From Chitinophaga alhagiae (GTDB lineage Bacteria > Bacteroidota > Bacteroidia > Chitinophagales > Chitinophagaceae): a stretch of 64,000 nt of DNA. The notes under the pieces were generated by a model. It was not told the origin of the DNA and searched no databases. It saw only the letters and a list, made by a program, of their open reading frames with translations. Both the position numbers and the translations under genes were made by a program. The stretch lies in assembly GCF_003568665.1 (NCBI RefSeq), contig NZ_QXMH01000002.1:1054001-1118000 (forward strand). The letters are read 5' to 3'. Below are positions 51,558 to 60,606 of this stretch, piece by piece; position 1 is the first letter of the stretch; the number at the start of each line of letters is the position of its first letter.

Positions 51558-54500
51558 CTATTCCGCCAGCGGCGTATTGAGCGTGCTCCTTGCCGTGGCA
51601 ACATCATCCCCTTTCACCGCTTCCACGTACAACCGGTAATACGCCTGGTTGTCAGGAATGGTCAGTGTAATGGAAGGGCCTTTCCCCAATTCTTTCAGGA
51701 ACACTGCATTCCCATACGCGTCTGTTTTTAACAGGTACCATTCAAATTCAGGGGCCGAAGCCACACTGTCTGCCAGCGCCCATTCCCCGTTTTGTGAAAG
51801 CAGGGCATGGTAGGTCAGCTGCGCGCCGGGGTAGGTTGGTTGGGCCGGCCTCAGGATGTGGATGCGGGGCAGTTGCGGCGCGGGCAAAGGGGCCTGCCAG
51901 TAACGGCCAAGCTGGTAGAAGCCCGGTTTGTAGCGGCCCCGGCGGTCTGTAAGCCCGTCAAAGGTCACAAAGTCACGCGTATGCAGGTCTTGCCAGGCGG
52001 TGATGAACGCAGGGCGCCGGCCGGGTGGTAACTTCGTGTATGCCTGTACGGGCATCTGGCTGATGAAGGCGGGCGTAGCCCATATGCCGGGGTCTTGAAG
52101 GCCGGCGGTGTCTGCAGCGGTTACCAGGCCAAAGGCATCTACGGCGGGCAGCTCCTGTTTAAAGAACGCCAGCGTACTGCCCACCCCGCTTTCCAGCTGA
52201 ACATCCAGCGTGAGCGGCCGGCCGGGATCTGCCGCTTTGATGCGGCGGGTCAATTGCTTCAGCCAGTCCGTCCACTGTTTTTGCTGGTAAAGCAGGGCGG
52301 GTTTGTCATACTGCCTGTTCAGCTGCAGCCAGGCGTTGTTGCCAATGTTCCAGGCTTTTATGCATGAGTTGTGCCGCAGGCGCTCAACAGTGCTGATGAT
52401 GGACTGCTCCAGCCGGGCCAGTGTGCCGGCCTGTTCATACATGTCCGTAATGTCAGGTACCCAGAAGCCATAGTGAACGTCTATCCCTTCTTCCGTGGCA
52501 ACGGCCAGTATGTTCCTGTCATATACGCCCGGGCCGTACCGCTTGATGGTATTGACGCCCAGCGTTTTCATGGCCCTGATGTCTGTGCTTACTTCCCGCC
52601 GGGTGAGGGAGTGCAGGTTCCTGAACCAGTTGTCTCCCTTGCGGTAGTTGACGCCGCGTATGGTATCTGGCAACGTTAGTCTTGCAGTGGTGCGGTGGCT
52701 GGTGTCTGTTGCTATGAGCGGGGCCAATTGCGATGCGGGCAGCGGCCTGATGCGTGGGTCTTTTTGCAGGGCGGCAAAACATTGCGCCGGTTGCTGCAGT
52801 TGCCAGTTAAGCACCTGGCCGGGTGCGGGGCGGGGGAGGTTTTTGTCCCGGTCACTGTTGAACAGGATGGCCGCATGAATTTCAGGGAACCTGTTACGCA
52901 TGGCGCTGAAAGCATCTGACATCCACACTGCCTGGCCGCCGGCTGCGGCCAGCGAGCCCATTTCAGCCACCATCACCGGTATACCCGCCCTGAAAACCGG
53001 CAGCCGGTGAAAAGGCGCGTACAGCTCCGCAAAAGAGCGGGAGCGGGCGTCTGCGTACTGCGGGCCATAGTTGAGGCAGGTAACGCCTATCCAGTCTACA
53101 TACGCCTTGCCGGGAAAATAGGCGGCCGCGGCCTGGGGGCGCCAGGGGTTCCATACCCAGATGGCATTGTGTACATGGCGCTGCGCAAAAAAGCGGTGTA
53201 CATATTGCCAGGCGGCTTTAAATTCTTCCGGGGTATTGTTGCCAGCCGGAGACCAGGGGTAGGCCGGGTTGTCTGCTTCGTGCGCAAAGCGCAGGTATAC
53301 CGGGCGGTTGAGGGCTTTAACCTGTTGTGCAAATGTTTGCAGGTAACTGTCATACACGCCCGTGCTGATGCGAGCCAGCATTTTCTCTTCGCTATTGGCA
53401 TCGCGGAACAGCGCGGCCCAGGGCTCCCAGGTGATCATGGGCAGCGAGCCGTTGCGGTAAATGGCCTGTACCAGCGGGTCAGGTACGTAACACTGCGGCG
53501 CTTCGCCCCAGGGAACGTACAGGGAAATGATGTTGAAACGGGCCTGGTATTGCTGCTGGTACCGGCGTACAGTATGCATGTCCGTTAGCCCGTTGGAGGT
53601 GCCAGGTTCGTAAATGCCGGTATACAATACGTTTTGTTTGTGCGCCACCCGACCGGTAGCGGCGATGGATGGTTCTTCACTCATGCTCATCAAGTAAAGC
53701 GTAATGCACACGGCCGCCAGCAATAAAGGCAGCCCCAGCTTGCGGAACACCACGTACAGGCGCAGGTGCCTGAACAGCCAGAACTGTTTTTTTAACAGCA
53801 ACGGATATACGAGCGCGGCCCTTGCCCAGCTGAAGCGCGCCTGCAGGCGCTGCGGCCGCAGGCTGGCAATGATATTGAAGATCATGATGAGGCAGTTGAT
53901 GCCTGCAATGCCTGCCATTACCAGCGAGTAAGGGTTCAGATCGTAAGAAAGCCCGTAAATGATAGCGCCCGCGGAGGCCAGCAACACGATGATATTGGGA
54001 ATGTTGAGCCGCCAGTTGTCCGGCCCGGTATCATCTTTGGGCGTGGGGATGTACGGTACCTTCCTGCGCATCAGCGTGTATACCAGCCCGAGTATATGCA
54101 CCCACCAGGTGCCGATGAACAACAGGCCGCCTACCACGTGAAAGCCCCGCTCCGTTTCTTCCATCACCCACCGCTGTACAAAATGCCTCACCAGTATAAT
54201 GGAGGCAATAACGGGCAGGCCCAGCAGCGCAAAGTCTACCATGTCCACGCGGAAAGGGATGAGGCCGGTTACAAGGGACAATATGGGGATGAGGAAGTTG
54301 ATGAAAAACACCACGCCTGAAAAATAATGAAAGGGAATGGTGCCGTAGTGCAGCCGTTGCCGCCAGGTGAAACGGCTGAACAGCTTCGGGTAAGCGGTCA
54401 CCAGCAATTCAAATACGCCGCGGGACCATTTCAGCTGCTGGGCATAATAGGCGGAGAGGGTGGAAGGCACCAGCCCGCGGGTCAGAACGGCTGGGACGTA

Positions 54501-55328
54501 CACAGACTGCCATTGCCTGGCGTGTAGCTGCATAGCGGTATGCATGTCTTCCGCAAGGCCGGCCGCGTGGCCGCCTATGGAGTCAAGCGCCGCCCTGCGG
54601 AAGGTGCAGTTGGCGCCAATGGCCAATACGGTGCCGTAGCTGTTCATGGTAGCCATAATAGGGCCATAGAACTGGAAGGTCTGCTGCGCGGCGCCTTTGG
54701 CCACCAGGCTGTCTCCCATGTTGCTGTAGGCCTGTACCACCTGCACAAAGCCTACTTCCGGGTTATTGAAATGATGTACGATGTGATCGAGGAGATCAGG
54801 CGCGGGCACATGGTCTGGGTCCAGCACCACGCAAAGCTCGCCGGTGGCGTATTGCAGGGCGTTGTTGATGTTGCCCGCCTTGGCGTTTATTTTATTGGTA
54901 CGGGTTACATGTATAACGCCCAGTTGCCGGCACACCTCCACCAGGTATGGGTCATTGGCCTCATCGCAGAGATAGGTGGTGTGCGGGTAGCGGATGGCCT
55001 GGATGGCGGTAAGCGTGTCCACCACCATGGCATAAGGCTCTCCGGCGCAGAAGGTGGTAAAAATATCTACCGTAAAGGCCTGCTGCGGCGGGGGAGCGGC
55101 GGGGATGGAGATGGAGAAATAATGGTACCATTCATGCAGTATCCGCAGGCAGTTGAAAGTAATGCCCGCCATCAGCACCCAGTAGAACGGCGCATAGCCT
55201 ACCTGCGAGTGCCGGTACAGGCACAGCAGCATGTAGCCCATGGCGCAGGCGCCGAGCAAAATCATCAACCGTAAAGTGAACAGTTCCATCCGCGAGGGCG
55301 GAGCAACCGGCGCCAGTGTTCTGATCAT
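51558..55328 (-). CDS. Fusion of GT2 polysaccharide synthase, GH26-like hydrolase and a degenerate hydrolase domain
   Basis: This 1256-residue protein starts with two TM helices (about 18-38, 46-64). A BcsA-like GT2 domain (85-310) follows with the UDP-sugar aspartates (DPD at 170-172), AED at 260 and the acceptor motif QQLKW (297-301), then six TM helices to about residue 548. A GH26-like domain (562-860) keeps its acid/base Glu684 (RFAHEAD) and nucleophile Glu789 (MVAEMGS). A second TIM-barrel-like domain (885-1140) has WNIGNN where the acid/base Glu should be, and an Ig-like tail ends the protein. It likely makes a beta-linked glycan and acts on it during export; the sugar is unknown. It overlaps the next gene by ATGA. 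Confidence 0.85.
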   Translation of the reverse strand: MIRTLAPVAPPSRMELFTLRLMILLGACAMGYMLLCLYRHSQVGYAPFYWVLMAGITFNCLRILHEWYHYFSISIPAAPPPQQAFTVDIFTTFCAGEPYAMVVDTLTAIQAIRYPHTTYLCDEANDPYLVEVCRQLGVIHVTRTNKINAKAGNINNALQYATGELCVVLDPDHVPAPDLLDHIVHHFNNPEVGFVQVVQAYSNMGDSLVAKGAAQQTFQFYGPIMATMNSYGTVLAIGANCTFRRAALDSIGGHAAGLAEDMHTAMQLHARQWQSVYVPAVLTRGLVPSTLSAYYAQQLKWSRGVFELLVTAYPKLFSRFTWRQRLHYGTIPFHYFSGVVFFINFLIPILSLVTGLIPFRVDMVDFALLGLPVIASIILVRHFVQRWVMEETERGFHVVGGLLFIGTWWVHILGLVYTLMRRKVPYIPTPKDDTGPDNWRLNIPNIIVLLASAGAIIYGLSYDLNPYSLVMAGIAGINCLIMIFNIIASLRPQRLQARFSWARAALVYPLLLKKQFWLFRHLRLYVVFRKLGLPLLLAAVCITLYLMSMSEEPSIAATGRVAHKQNVLYTGIYEPGTSNGLTDMHTVRRYQQQYQARFNIISLYVPWGEAPQCYVPDPLVQAIYRNGSLPMITWEPWAALFRDANSEEKMLARISTGVYDSYLQTFAQQVKALNRPVYLRFAHEADNPAYPWSPAGNNTPEEFKAAWQYVHRFFAQRHVHNAIWVWNPWRPQAAAAYFPGKAYVDWIGVTCLNYGPQYADARSRSFAELYAPFHRLPVFRAGIPVMVAEMGSLAAAGGQAVWMSDAFSAMRNRFPEIHAAILFNSDRDKNLPRPAPGQVLNWQLQQPAQCFAALQKDPRIRPLPASQLAPLIATDTSHRTTARLTLPDTIRGVNYRKGDNWFRNLHSLTRREVSTDIRAMKTLGVNTIKRYGPGVYDRNILAVATEEGIDVHYGFWVPDITDMYEQAGTLARLEQSIISTVERLRHNSCIKAWNIGNNAWLQLNRQYDKPALLYQQKQWTDWLKQLTRRIKAADPGRPLTLDVQLESGVGSTLAFFKQELPAVDAFGLVTAADTAGLQDPGIWATPAFISQMPVQAYTKLPPGRRPAFITAWQDLHTRDFVTFDGLTDRRGRYKPGFYQLGRYWQAPLPAPQLPRIHILRPAQPTYPGAQLTYHALLSQNGEWALADSVASAPEFEWYLLKTDAYGNAVFLKELGKGPSITLTIPDNQAYYRLYVEAVKGDDVATARSTLNTPLAE

Positions 55329-56647
55329 GGGCCTACTACGTAAAAAGGTGTATTGGCGGAAGCATATTGCCCCTTGTTATCAAATACGGTCACAAATACC
55401 CGGTAAGGGCCTTCTTTTACGGGCGCCCTGAACGTGGTGACATACCCGCTGTCAGCAACCAGCAGCCCTTCCAGGGGTGCGGGTTTGCGTGTATTGGGCG
55501 TGTACTTGTCTTTCATGTACCAGTCTTCCGGCAGTATTTCCCAATGTATGTGCAGGGAATCTGCGGGCGGCGTTTCAAACAGCACTTCCGCGGTTTGCAC
55601 GGCGCCGGGTTTGAGCAGGATGTTGTCTCTCGCGCCCTTGCCGTTGACCAGCATGTATTTGAGCGCCGGCGCCTGTTGTTCGGGCCAATGGCCCGTCCAC
55701 AGGTATTGCAGTGTGTGTACCGTTTGTGACAGGGCGCCGGTGTTGCTGAAGGTGCTGAACCAGGTATGCGTTACCTCTTGCTTGCTGCCCCAGTAAAATA
55801 CGCAGGCGCCCAAAAAGCGCGGGTTGTTCACCGGCATGTGCGTTTCATACAGCTCCCGGTACTGCGCTGCCTTCCGGGTGCTGGTGTTCTCTATGGGAGA
55901 GCCCCAGGCCGTGTGCTCGGATTCCCATGGGCCGGCCGGGCCCCATTCCGCAATGAGGAAGGGGCCGTTCCACGCCCACGCAACTTTGCCGAGGTCTTGT
56001 TCAACACTGCGCAGCTGGTTGAAGATGTTGACAGACAGCAGGTCAAGGCCTTTTACTTTCCAGCGCAGGTTGTAGATGCTTTTTTTGTCTATGTTGATGA
56101 TGGCCGTGGTCACCGGGTGATCAGGATCTTCCGTGCGTATCATGTTCACCAGGCGGTTGTACGCCTTGTAAAAGGGTTTGAACATAGGCCGGTACGGAAA
56201 GCCCAGTTCATTGCCCAGGCACCACATGAGCAATGCGGGATGTGATTTGTAGCGGTCTACCACGGCGCGGAAAGCCGCGTATTGCGCCGCGGTCTGTGCC
56301 GTGTCTTCGTAGTAGGAAAGAAAGCCGCTGGCGGGCATGGGGAAACCGGCTATCACCGCTATGTTGTGGGCCTGCGCTTCGTCCAGGATGCGGCCAAGGT
56401 GCAGGGTGTCCCATACGCGGATGGTGTTGCCGCCCGCCTGCCGTAGTTCCCCGAGATGGGTGAAGCCGGCGGCCCCTTTGATGATGAAAGGCGTGTTGTT
56501 ACGGTACAGCACATATTTGCCGTTCTCTTTGCCAATGTGTACCCGTGGCTTGTAGGCCGGCCGGGGAGCCGGTTGGCAGCCTGCAAACAAGGTAAGGGCA
56601 ATTGAGACCACTATTCCGTACGTGGATATGGATATGGCTTTTTGCAT
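55325..56647 (-). CDS. GH2-type TIM-barrel glycoside hydrolase lipoprotein
   Basis: The 440-residue protein has a lipoprotein signal peptide (lipobox FAGC, Cys24). A GH2-like TIM barrel follows with RVWDTLHLGRIL, acid/base Glu147 in WCLGNELGF and nucleophile Glu234 in LIAEWGPAG, then a C-terminal beta domain (about 340-440). It would sit on an outer-facing or periplasmic membrane leaflet and cleave a glycan. It resembles the degenerate last domain of the fusion protein encoded immediately downstream, to which it is translationally coupled (stop and start overlap as ATGA). The operon starts with this gene. Confidence 0.85.
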   Translation of the reverse strand: MQKAISISTYGIVVSIALTLFAGCQPAPRPAYKPRVHIGKENGKYVLYRNNTPFIIKGAAGFTHLGELRQAGGNTIRVWDTLHLGRILDEAQAHNIAVIAGFPMPASGFLSYYEDTAQTAAQYAAFRAVVDRYKSHPALLMWCLGNELGFPYRPMFKPFYKAYNRLVNMIRTEDPDHPVTTAIINIDKKSIYNLRWKVKGLDLLSVNIFNQLRSVEQDLGKVAWAWNGPFLIAEWGPAGPWESEHTAWGSPIENTSTRKAAQYRELYETHMPVNNPRFLGACVFYWGSKQEVTHTWFSTFSNTGALSQTVHTLQYLWTGHWPEQQAPALKYMLVNGKGARDNILLKPGAVQTAEVLFETPPADSLHIHWEILPEDWYMKDKYTPNTRKPAPLEGLLVADSGYVTTFRAPVKEGPYRVFVTVFDNKGQYASANTPFYVVGP

Positions 56648-56770
56648 AACGAACTATCGCTGCTAAATATAGAACATTCTCCACTATTGCGGCTGTGGTA
56701 AGTTACCCTGCATTTTTGGATAAAGAAAATGCTTATATTTATTTTATAAAGGTTCCCATATCCTGGAGGA

Positions 56771-58849
56771 ATGAATGAATGTTCTTTGTCTCAGACCCGA
56801 CACCCGGTAACAGGGCGGATCATGCTGCTGATAGTAATATTTGCATCCGCCTGTGTACCCTCCGTGCAGGAACAATATGAACATCCTGCATATTTCAACA
56901 AGGTTTTCTCCATAGCTGACAGTATCGGAAATTTCGATGCGGCAGCGTCATATGCCTACCTGGAACAGGCATATGCGGCATTTCCCGCACCCGGGAAAAT
57001 TGACCTGTACAACAAATATGCCCGCATGCACTCGTACCATGCGACCAAAACCTACGATTTTCCCCTCGCCATGGCCTATGCAGACAGCGCACTGTATATT
57101 TTTAACGAACGGCCGCTCCGGGAAGCGTACCCGCTGTATTATGCCCGGGCGCTTTTTTATAAGGGAGACGTGCTGCGCGAGCTGAAAAAATATGATGATG
57201 CGTACGTGTATTTCTACCGCGGGCGGGAGGCGTTGCTCCGTACAAAAGATACCTGCCAGTACCACGAGTATGCCAGCCGGCTGGCACTGGTATATTACCG
57301 CCAGGAAAAATACGGGGAGGCCGCGCCTTATTTCCTGGAAGCGTTCCGCCATCTCAGGCGTTGCGATACCACCGCCTTCAATACCTTCTACACACGGCAG
57401 GGGATGCTTGACAATGCGGCGCTCAGTTATGATAAAGCGGGGAACGATGGCAAGGCGCTTGTTTTTTATGACAGCACGCTTCGGTTCATAGCACGCAAAG
57501 GCGCCAAGTTCCTGCATGATCCCGTATACAACAACGGCATCCAGGCGGCCATTGCCGTAGTGTATGGCAACAAGGGCAATGTGCTGCTGCGCACGGGAGA
57601 TACGCTGGGCGCGGAAACGTTGTACCGGCAAAGCATAGATATCAATAGCAGGGGAAAAGATGAAAAGAGGGACGCCCAGCTGACCATGGCCAAGCTCATT
57701 GCGCTCTACCTGGCCGGCAACCACCCAGCCCAGGCAAAAGCCGTGCTCGAAGAAATGAAGGCCTCGCTGAACGTCCTGCCCACCGCCGGGACCAGGCAGC
57801 AATGGTTGCTGCTGCAATGGCAGTATTATGAAAAGACCGGCGAGCAGGCCAGGGGATACGCCGCCCTCAAGGACTATGTGCATCTCAACGACTCCCTGCA
57901 GGCCACCGCGGCCAAACCCGCCGTGGCGGACATCAATAAAGAATTTGTGCGCATGGCGGGAGAGCACCGGCTGGAGATGCTGCAAAAGAACAGTGAATTG
58001 CAGATGGCCTACCTGTTCATCCTCATTTTCCTTTGCCTCACTATCATGTCCGTTGCATGGATGATCTGGCAAAACTGGCGGAAATCACGCCGCCATGTAG
58101 CCGCGCTGCAACAATTGAACCAGCAGATCACCGCCCAGCATGAGAACATCCGCAAAAGCCTTTCAGCGCTTGAACAAAGCCAGCTGGGGCATTACCGCAT
58201 GATGAAGATAGTGGCCCATGACCTGCGCAACCCCGTGGGCGCCATTCATACCTTGTCAGAATTGTTATTGATGGACCCTGCGCAGGAACCCAGGAACCGG
58301 CAAATGGTAGACCTGATCAAAACCTCCAGCGCCAGCGCCCTGAACCTCATATCAGACCTGCTGGTGCTGGATACTTCGCTGGCAAATATGGAAAAGGAAC
58401 TGGTGGAAGTACATGTTGCCCTGCAGTATTGTGTAGACCTGCTGCAGATAAAGGCCATAGAAAAACAACAGGAGATCCGGCTGGAAGCCGAGCCGGTGAA
58501 AGTGCTGGCTTGCCGGGAGAAGATCTGGCGGGTGTTCAGCAACCTGATCAACAACGCCATCAAGTTCAGCCCCGACGGCGCCAGCATAGAAGTAGCGCTG
58601 AAACGGGAGAACGGCGCGGCCCTGATAGCTGTGAGAGACTACGGCATCGGTATTCCCGAAGGCCTGCAAAGCAAACTCTTCAGCCAAACGAGAGAAGCGA
58701 AAAGAAAAGGCACGCGGGGAGAAGAATCTTTCGGCTTCGGCCTCAGCATTTCCAAACAGATCATTGAAGCGCACAACGGCAAGATCTGGTTTGAAACAGA
58801 AGAAGGCAAGGGCACTACGTTCTATATTGAGCTGAAGGAGGTGGGGTGA
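56771..58849 (+). CDS. TPR-containing sensor histidine kinase
   Basis: The 692-residue protein has a signal/lipoprotein-like N-terminus (lipobox FASAC if the ATG at 56822 is used) and about eight TPR-like helical repeats exposed to the periplasm (residues 40-390). One TM helix (about 415-433) and a coiled coil follow, then HisKA with H483 in KIVAHDLRNPVGA and a HATPase domain (NLINNAIKFSP, DYGIGIPEG, GFGLSISKQ). No receiver domain or partner regulator is adjacent. It is divergent from the polysaccharide operon with a 123-base gap. The ATG at 56771 is preceded by GGAGGA at a spacing too short for a normal ribosome site. Confidence 0.9.
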   Translation: MNECSLSQTRHPVTGRIMLLIVIFASACVPSVQEQYEHPAYFNKVFSIADSIGNFDAAASYAYLEQAYAAFPAPGKIDLYNKYARMHSYHATKTYDFPLAMAYADSALYIFNERPLREAYPLYYARALFYKGDVLRELKKYDDAYVYFYRGREALLRTKDTCQYHEYASRLALVYYRQEKYGEAAPYFLEAFRHLRRCDTTAFNTFYTRQGMLDNAALSYDKAGNDGKALVFYDSTLRFIARKGAKFLHDPVYNNGIQAAIAVVYGNKGNVLLRTGDTLGAETLYRQSIDINSRGKDEKRDAQLTMAKLIALYLAGNHPAQAKAVLEEMKASLNVLPTAGTRQQWLLLQWQYYEKTGEQARGYAALKDYVHLNDSLQATAAKPAVADINKEFVRMAGEHRLEMLQKNSELQMAYLFILIFLCLTIMSVAWMIWQNWRKSRRHVAALQQLNQQITAQHENIRKSLSALEQSQLGHYRMMKIVAHDLRNPVGAIHTLSELLLMDPAQEPRNRQMVDLIKTSSASALNLISDLLVLDTSLANMEKELVEVHVALQYCVDLLQIKAIEKQQEIRLEAEPVKVLACREKIWRVFSNLINNAIKFSPDGASIEVALKRENGAALIAVRDYGIGIPEGLQSKLFSQTREAKRKGTRGEESFGFGLSISKQIIEAHNGKIWFETEEGKGTTFYIELKEVG

Positions 58850-58861
58850 GGCCGCGTTCCC

Positions 58862-59752
58862 CTATTTAAATATCTCCATCACCGCTCTGCCGATCCATAC
58901 CTGCGGCGGTGTTAACCCAAACAGGCGGGCTATGGTGGCGGCGGTGTCAAAGGTCATCACACTATTTTTCACTTCATGGTTTTGCAAAATACCGGGGCCT
59001 TTCACGATCCAGGGAATTTCCATTTCGTTCATGGATATAGACCCGTGGCCTTTGTTGATGCCGCCATGGTCTGCCGTGAAGATCACTACCGTGTTTTGCG
59101 CTATGCCGGCATCTTCCACGGCCTGCAGGATTTCTCCTATATGCGTATCTGTACGTTCTACTGCGGCATAGTATTCCGGCGTGCCGTGGCCTACTTTGTG
59201 GCCTACGCTGTCTACATCATGCAGGTGTACGAACAGGAACGCCGGTTTTTTTGATTTGATGTACGCACAGGCGGCGGCAGCTGTGGCTACATCGCCATCA
59301 CAGTTCAGGTCTTTGTTAACGGCGGCTTTCGGGAAAAGGTAGCCGATGCCTTCCCATTCGTAGATCACGCCTATCTCGCTTTGCGGTTTTGCTTGCCGCA
59401 GTAGGGAGTATATGGTGGGGAACATGCCGTATTCATCCAGCACGCGTGCCGGCAGGTCTGGCTTTTTGCTGCCCCAGGTGGTATAGCCATGCAGTTCCGG
59501 CCCGGCGCCCATCACCATGGAGGCCCAGTTGGGAGCGCTGGAAGAGGGAAGTACCGTTCTGGCATGCAGCGTCCAGGAACCTTGCTGCATCATGGCCCGG
59601 AGGTGAGGTACCCGGGCCTGCTGGAAGGCATATGCGCCAAATCCGTCTGACCCGATCAGGATAACGTGTTCCGGCGCGGACTGGGCGGTTGCCTGGCGGC
59701 AGGCCAGCAGCAATACGATCAATAAGAGTTGGGTAGGCCTGGAAAAGATCAT
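58862..59752 (-). CDS. Alkaline phosphatase superfamily/nucleotide pyrophosphatase-like protein
   Basis: The 296-residue exported protein (signal peptide ending ACRQATAQ) has the metal-binding pattern of type I phosphodiesterases: LIGSDGFGAYAF for the first Asp, SSSAPNWASMVMG around the nucleophile, HLHDVDSVGHKVGH and FTADHGGINKGH for the other zinc ligands. It likely hydrolyses phosphate mono- or diesters in the periplasm; the substrate is unknown. Start at ATG 59752, since the upstream extension begins with TTG. It converges with the TPR kinase gene (12-base gap). Confidence 0.88.
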   Translation of the reverse strand: MIFSRPTQLLLIVLLLACRQATAQSAPEHVILIGSDGFGAYAFQQARVPHLRAMMQQGSWTLHARTVLPSSSAPNWASMVMGAGPELHGYTTWGSKKPDLPARVLDEYGMFPTIYSLLRQAKPQSEIGVIYEWEGIGYLFPKAAVNKDLNCDGDVATAAAACAYIKSKKPAFLFVHLHDVDSVGHKVGHGTPEYYAAVERTDTHIGEILQAVEDAGIAQNTVVIFTADHGGINKGHGSISMNEMEIPWIVKGPGILQNHEVKNSVMTFDTAATIARLFGLTPPQVWIGRAVMEIFK

Positions 59753-59819
59753 GGTCTTTTTGCCTGTCAAGGTAATTAATATTTCTTGAAAGGAAAATAA
59801 ATTTCCGGTAAGTAAATTA

Positions 59820-60437
59820 TCAGGTGCTTAATTCACCAAAGAAATACATCACCAGCAGGCGGATGGTACCGTTCAGGTGATTGATGGGCACATGGGCAAT
59901 ATTGCCGTCAAAAAACAGGGAATCGCCTTCCTGCAGGTCAAAGATCTTGTCTTCCAGCTGGTATTGCAGGTCACCGTTCAGCACGTATACAAATTCATAG
60001 GCGGCAGTGGTAACGGCCTGCCGTTGCGAGCCGGGGCGCAGGGTGAGGAGGGAGATCTGGAAAGCCCCGCCGGCAAAATTGTTCTCCAGGATAGACTGGT
60101 ATTCGAAACCGGTAGCCCCTTCTTCTTTTTCGTAGCTGGAATAACTGTTGGCCCGCAGCAGCAGGTAACCGGGGAAACTGCTTTCCGCGCTCAGCTCTGA
60201 AAAAAAGGTGTCGGGCCTGATGCCCAGTTTCCTGATAATGGTAAAAAGTGTCGGGATGGTAGGCAGCATCCGGCCGTTCTCTATTTTGGACAGCATGGCG
60301 GATTTGATACCGGTAACACCTGAAAGGTCCAGCAGCTTCAGGCCTTTTTCTTTCCGGTAACGGCGTATCAGCCCGCCTATTTTATGATAAACGAGATGGC
60401 CTGCACTGATCGCGTCTTCTTGTGGGTCCTGGTTCAT
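59820..60437 (-). CDS. XRE-family regulator with cupin sensor domain
   Basis: The 205-residue protein has an N-terminal helix-turn-helix of the XRE/Cro type (IGGLIRRYRKEKGLKLLDLS... SAMLSKIENGRMLPTIPTL, residues 20-75). A C-terminal cupin domain follows (FEYQSILENNFAGGAFQIS... ALQEGDSLFFDGNIAHVPINHL-like, residues 110-200) that would bind a small ligand. This layout fits regulators of small-molecule catabolism. A 13-base palindrome sits just upstream of its start codon. The divergent gene is the CsgG/LpoB-like one. Confidence 0.92.
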   Translation of the reverse strand: MNQDPQEDAISAGHLVYHKIGGLIRRYRKEKGLKLLDLSGVTGIKSAMLSKIENGRMLPTIPTLFTIIRKLGIRPDTFFSELSAESSFPGYLLLRANSYSSYEKEEGATGFEYQSILENNFAGGAFQISLLTLRPGSQRQAVTTAAYEFVYVLNGDLQYQLEDKIFDLQEGDSLFFDGNIAHVPINHLNGTIRLLVMYFFGELST

Positions 60438-60441
60438 AAGG

Positions 60442-60454
60442 CACTAATTTAGTG
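60442..60454. promoter_or_regulatory. Candidate operator of the XRE-cupin regulator
   Basis: CACTAATTTAGTG is a perfect 6-1-6 palindrome four bases upstream of the regulator's ATG (60437). It suggests autoregulation, but there is only one copy. Confidence 0.45.
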
Positions 60455-60576
60455 AATAAGCCATACAATTAGATGTCCGGGCGGGCCGCCTGCGGGTGCT
60501 GCCATAACCGGCGGGGAACGCCGGGCGCCTGTTGGGCACGGACAACGCACGCCGCGTTATTGCAAGCCGATTTTGT

Positions 60577-60584
60577 TATATTTG
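60577..60584 (+). promoter_or_regulatory. -7 box for the CsgG/LpoB-like gene
   Basis: TATATTTG fits TAnnTTTG and lies 22 bases before the ATG at 60607. Confidence 0.5.
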
Positions 60585-60606
60585 TAATAACCTTTAACTA
60601 AACTGT

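Noticed and set aside
51558..55328. Sequencing error or accidental fusion joining separate GT2 and GH genes
   Set aside because: The frame is continuous for 1256 codons with a sensible membrane linker between domains, and the downstream-coupled gene overlaps at the correct ATG; a fusion by a frameshift error would usually leave a stop in the linker. Comparison with relatives would settle it.
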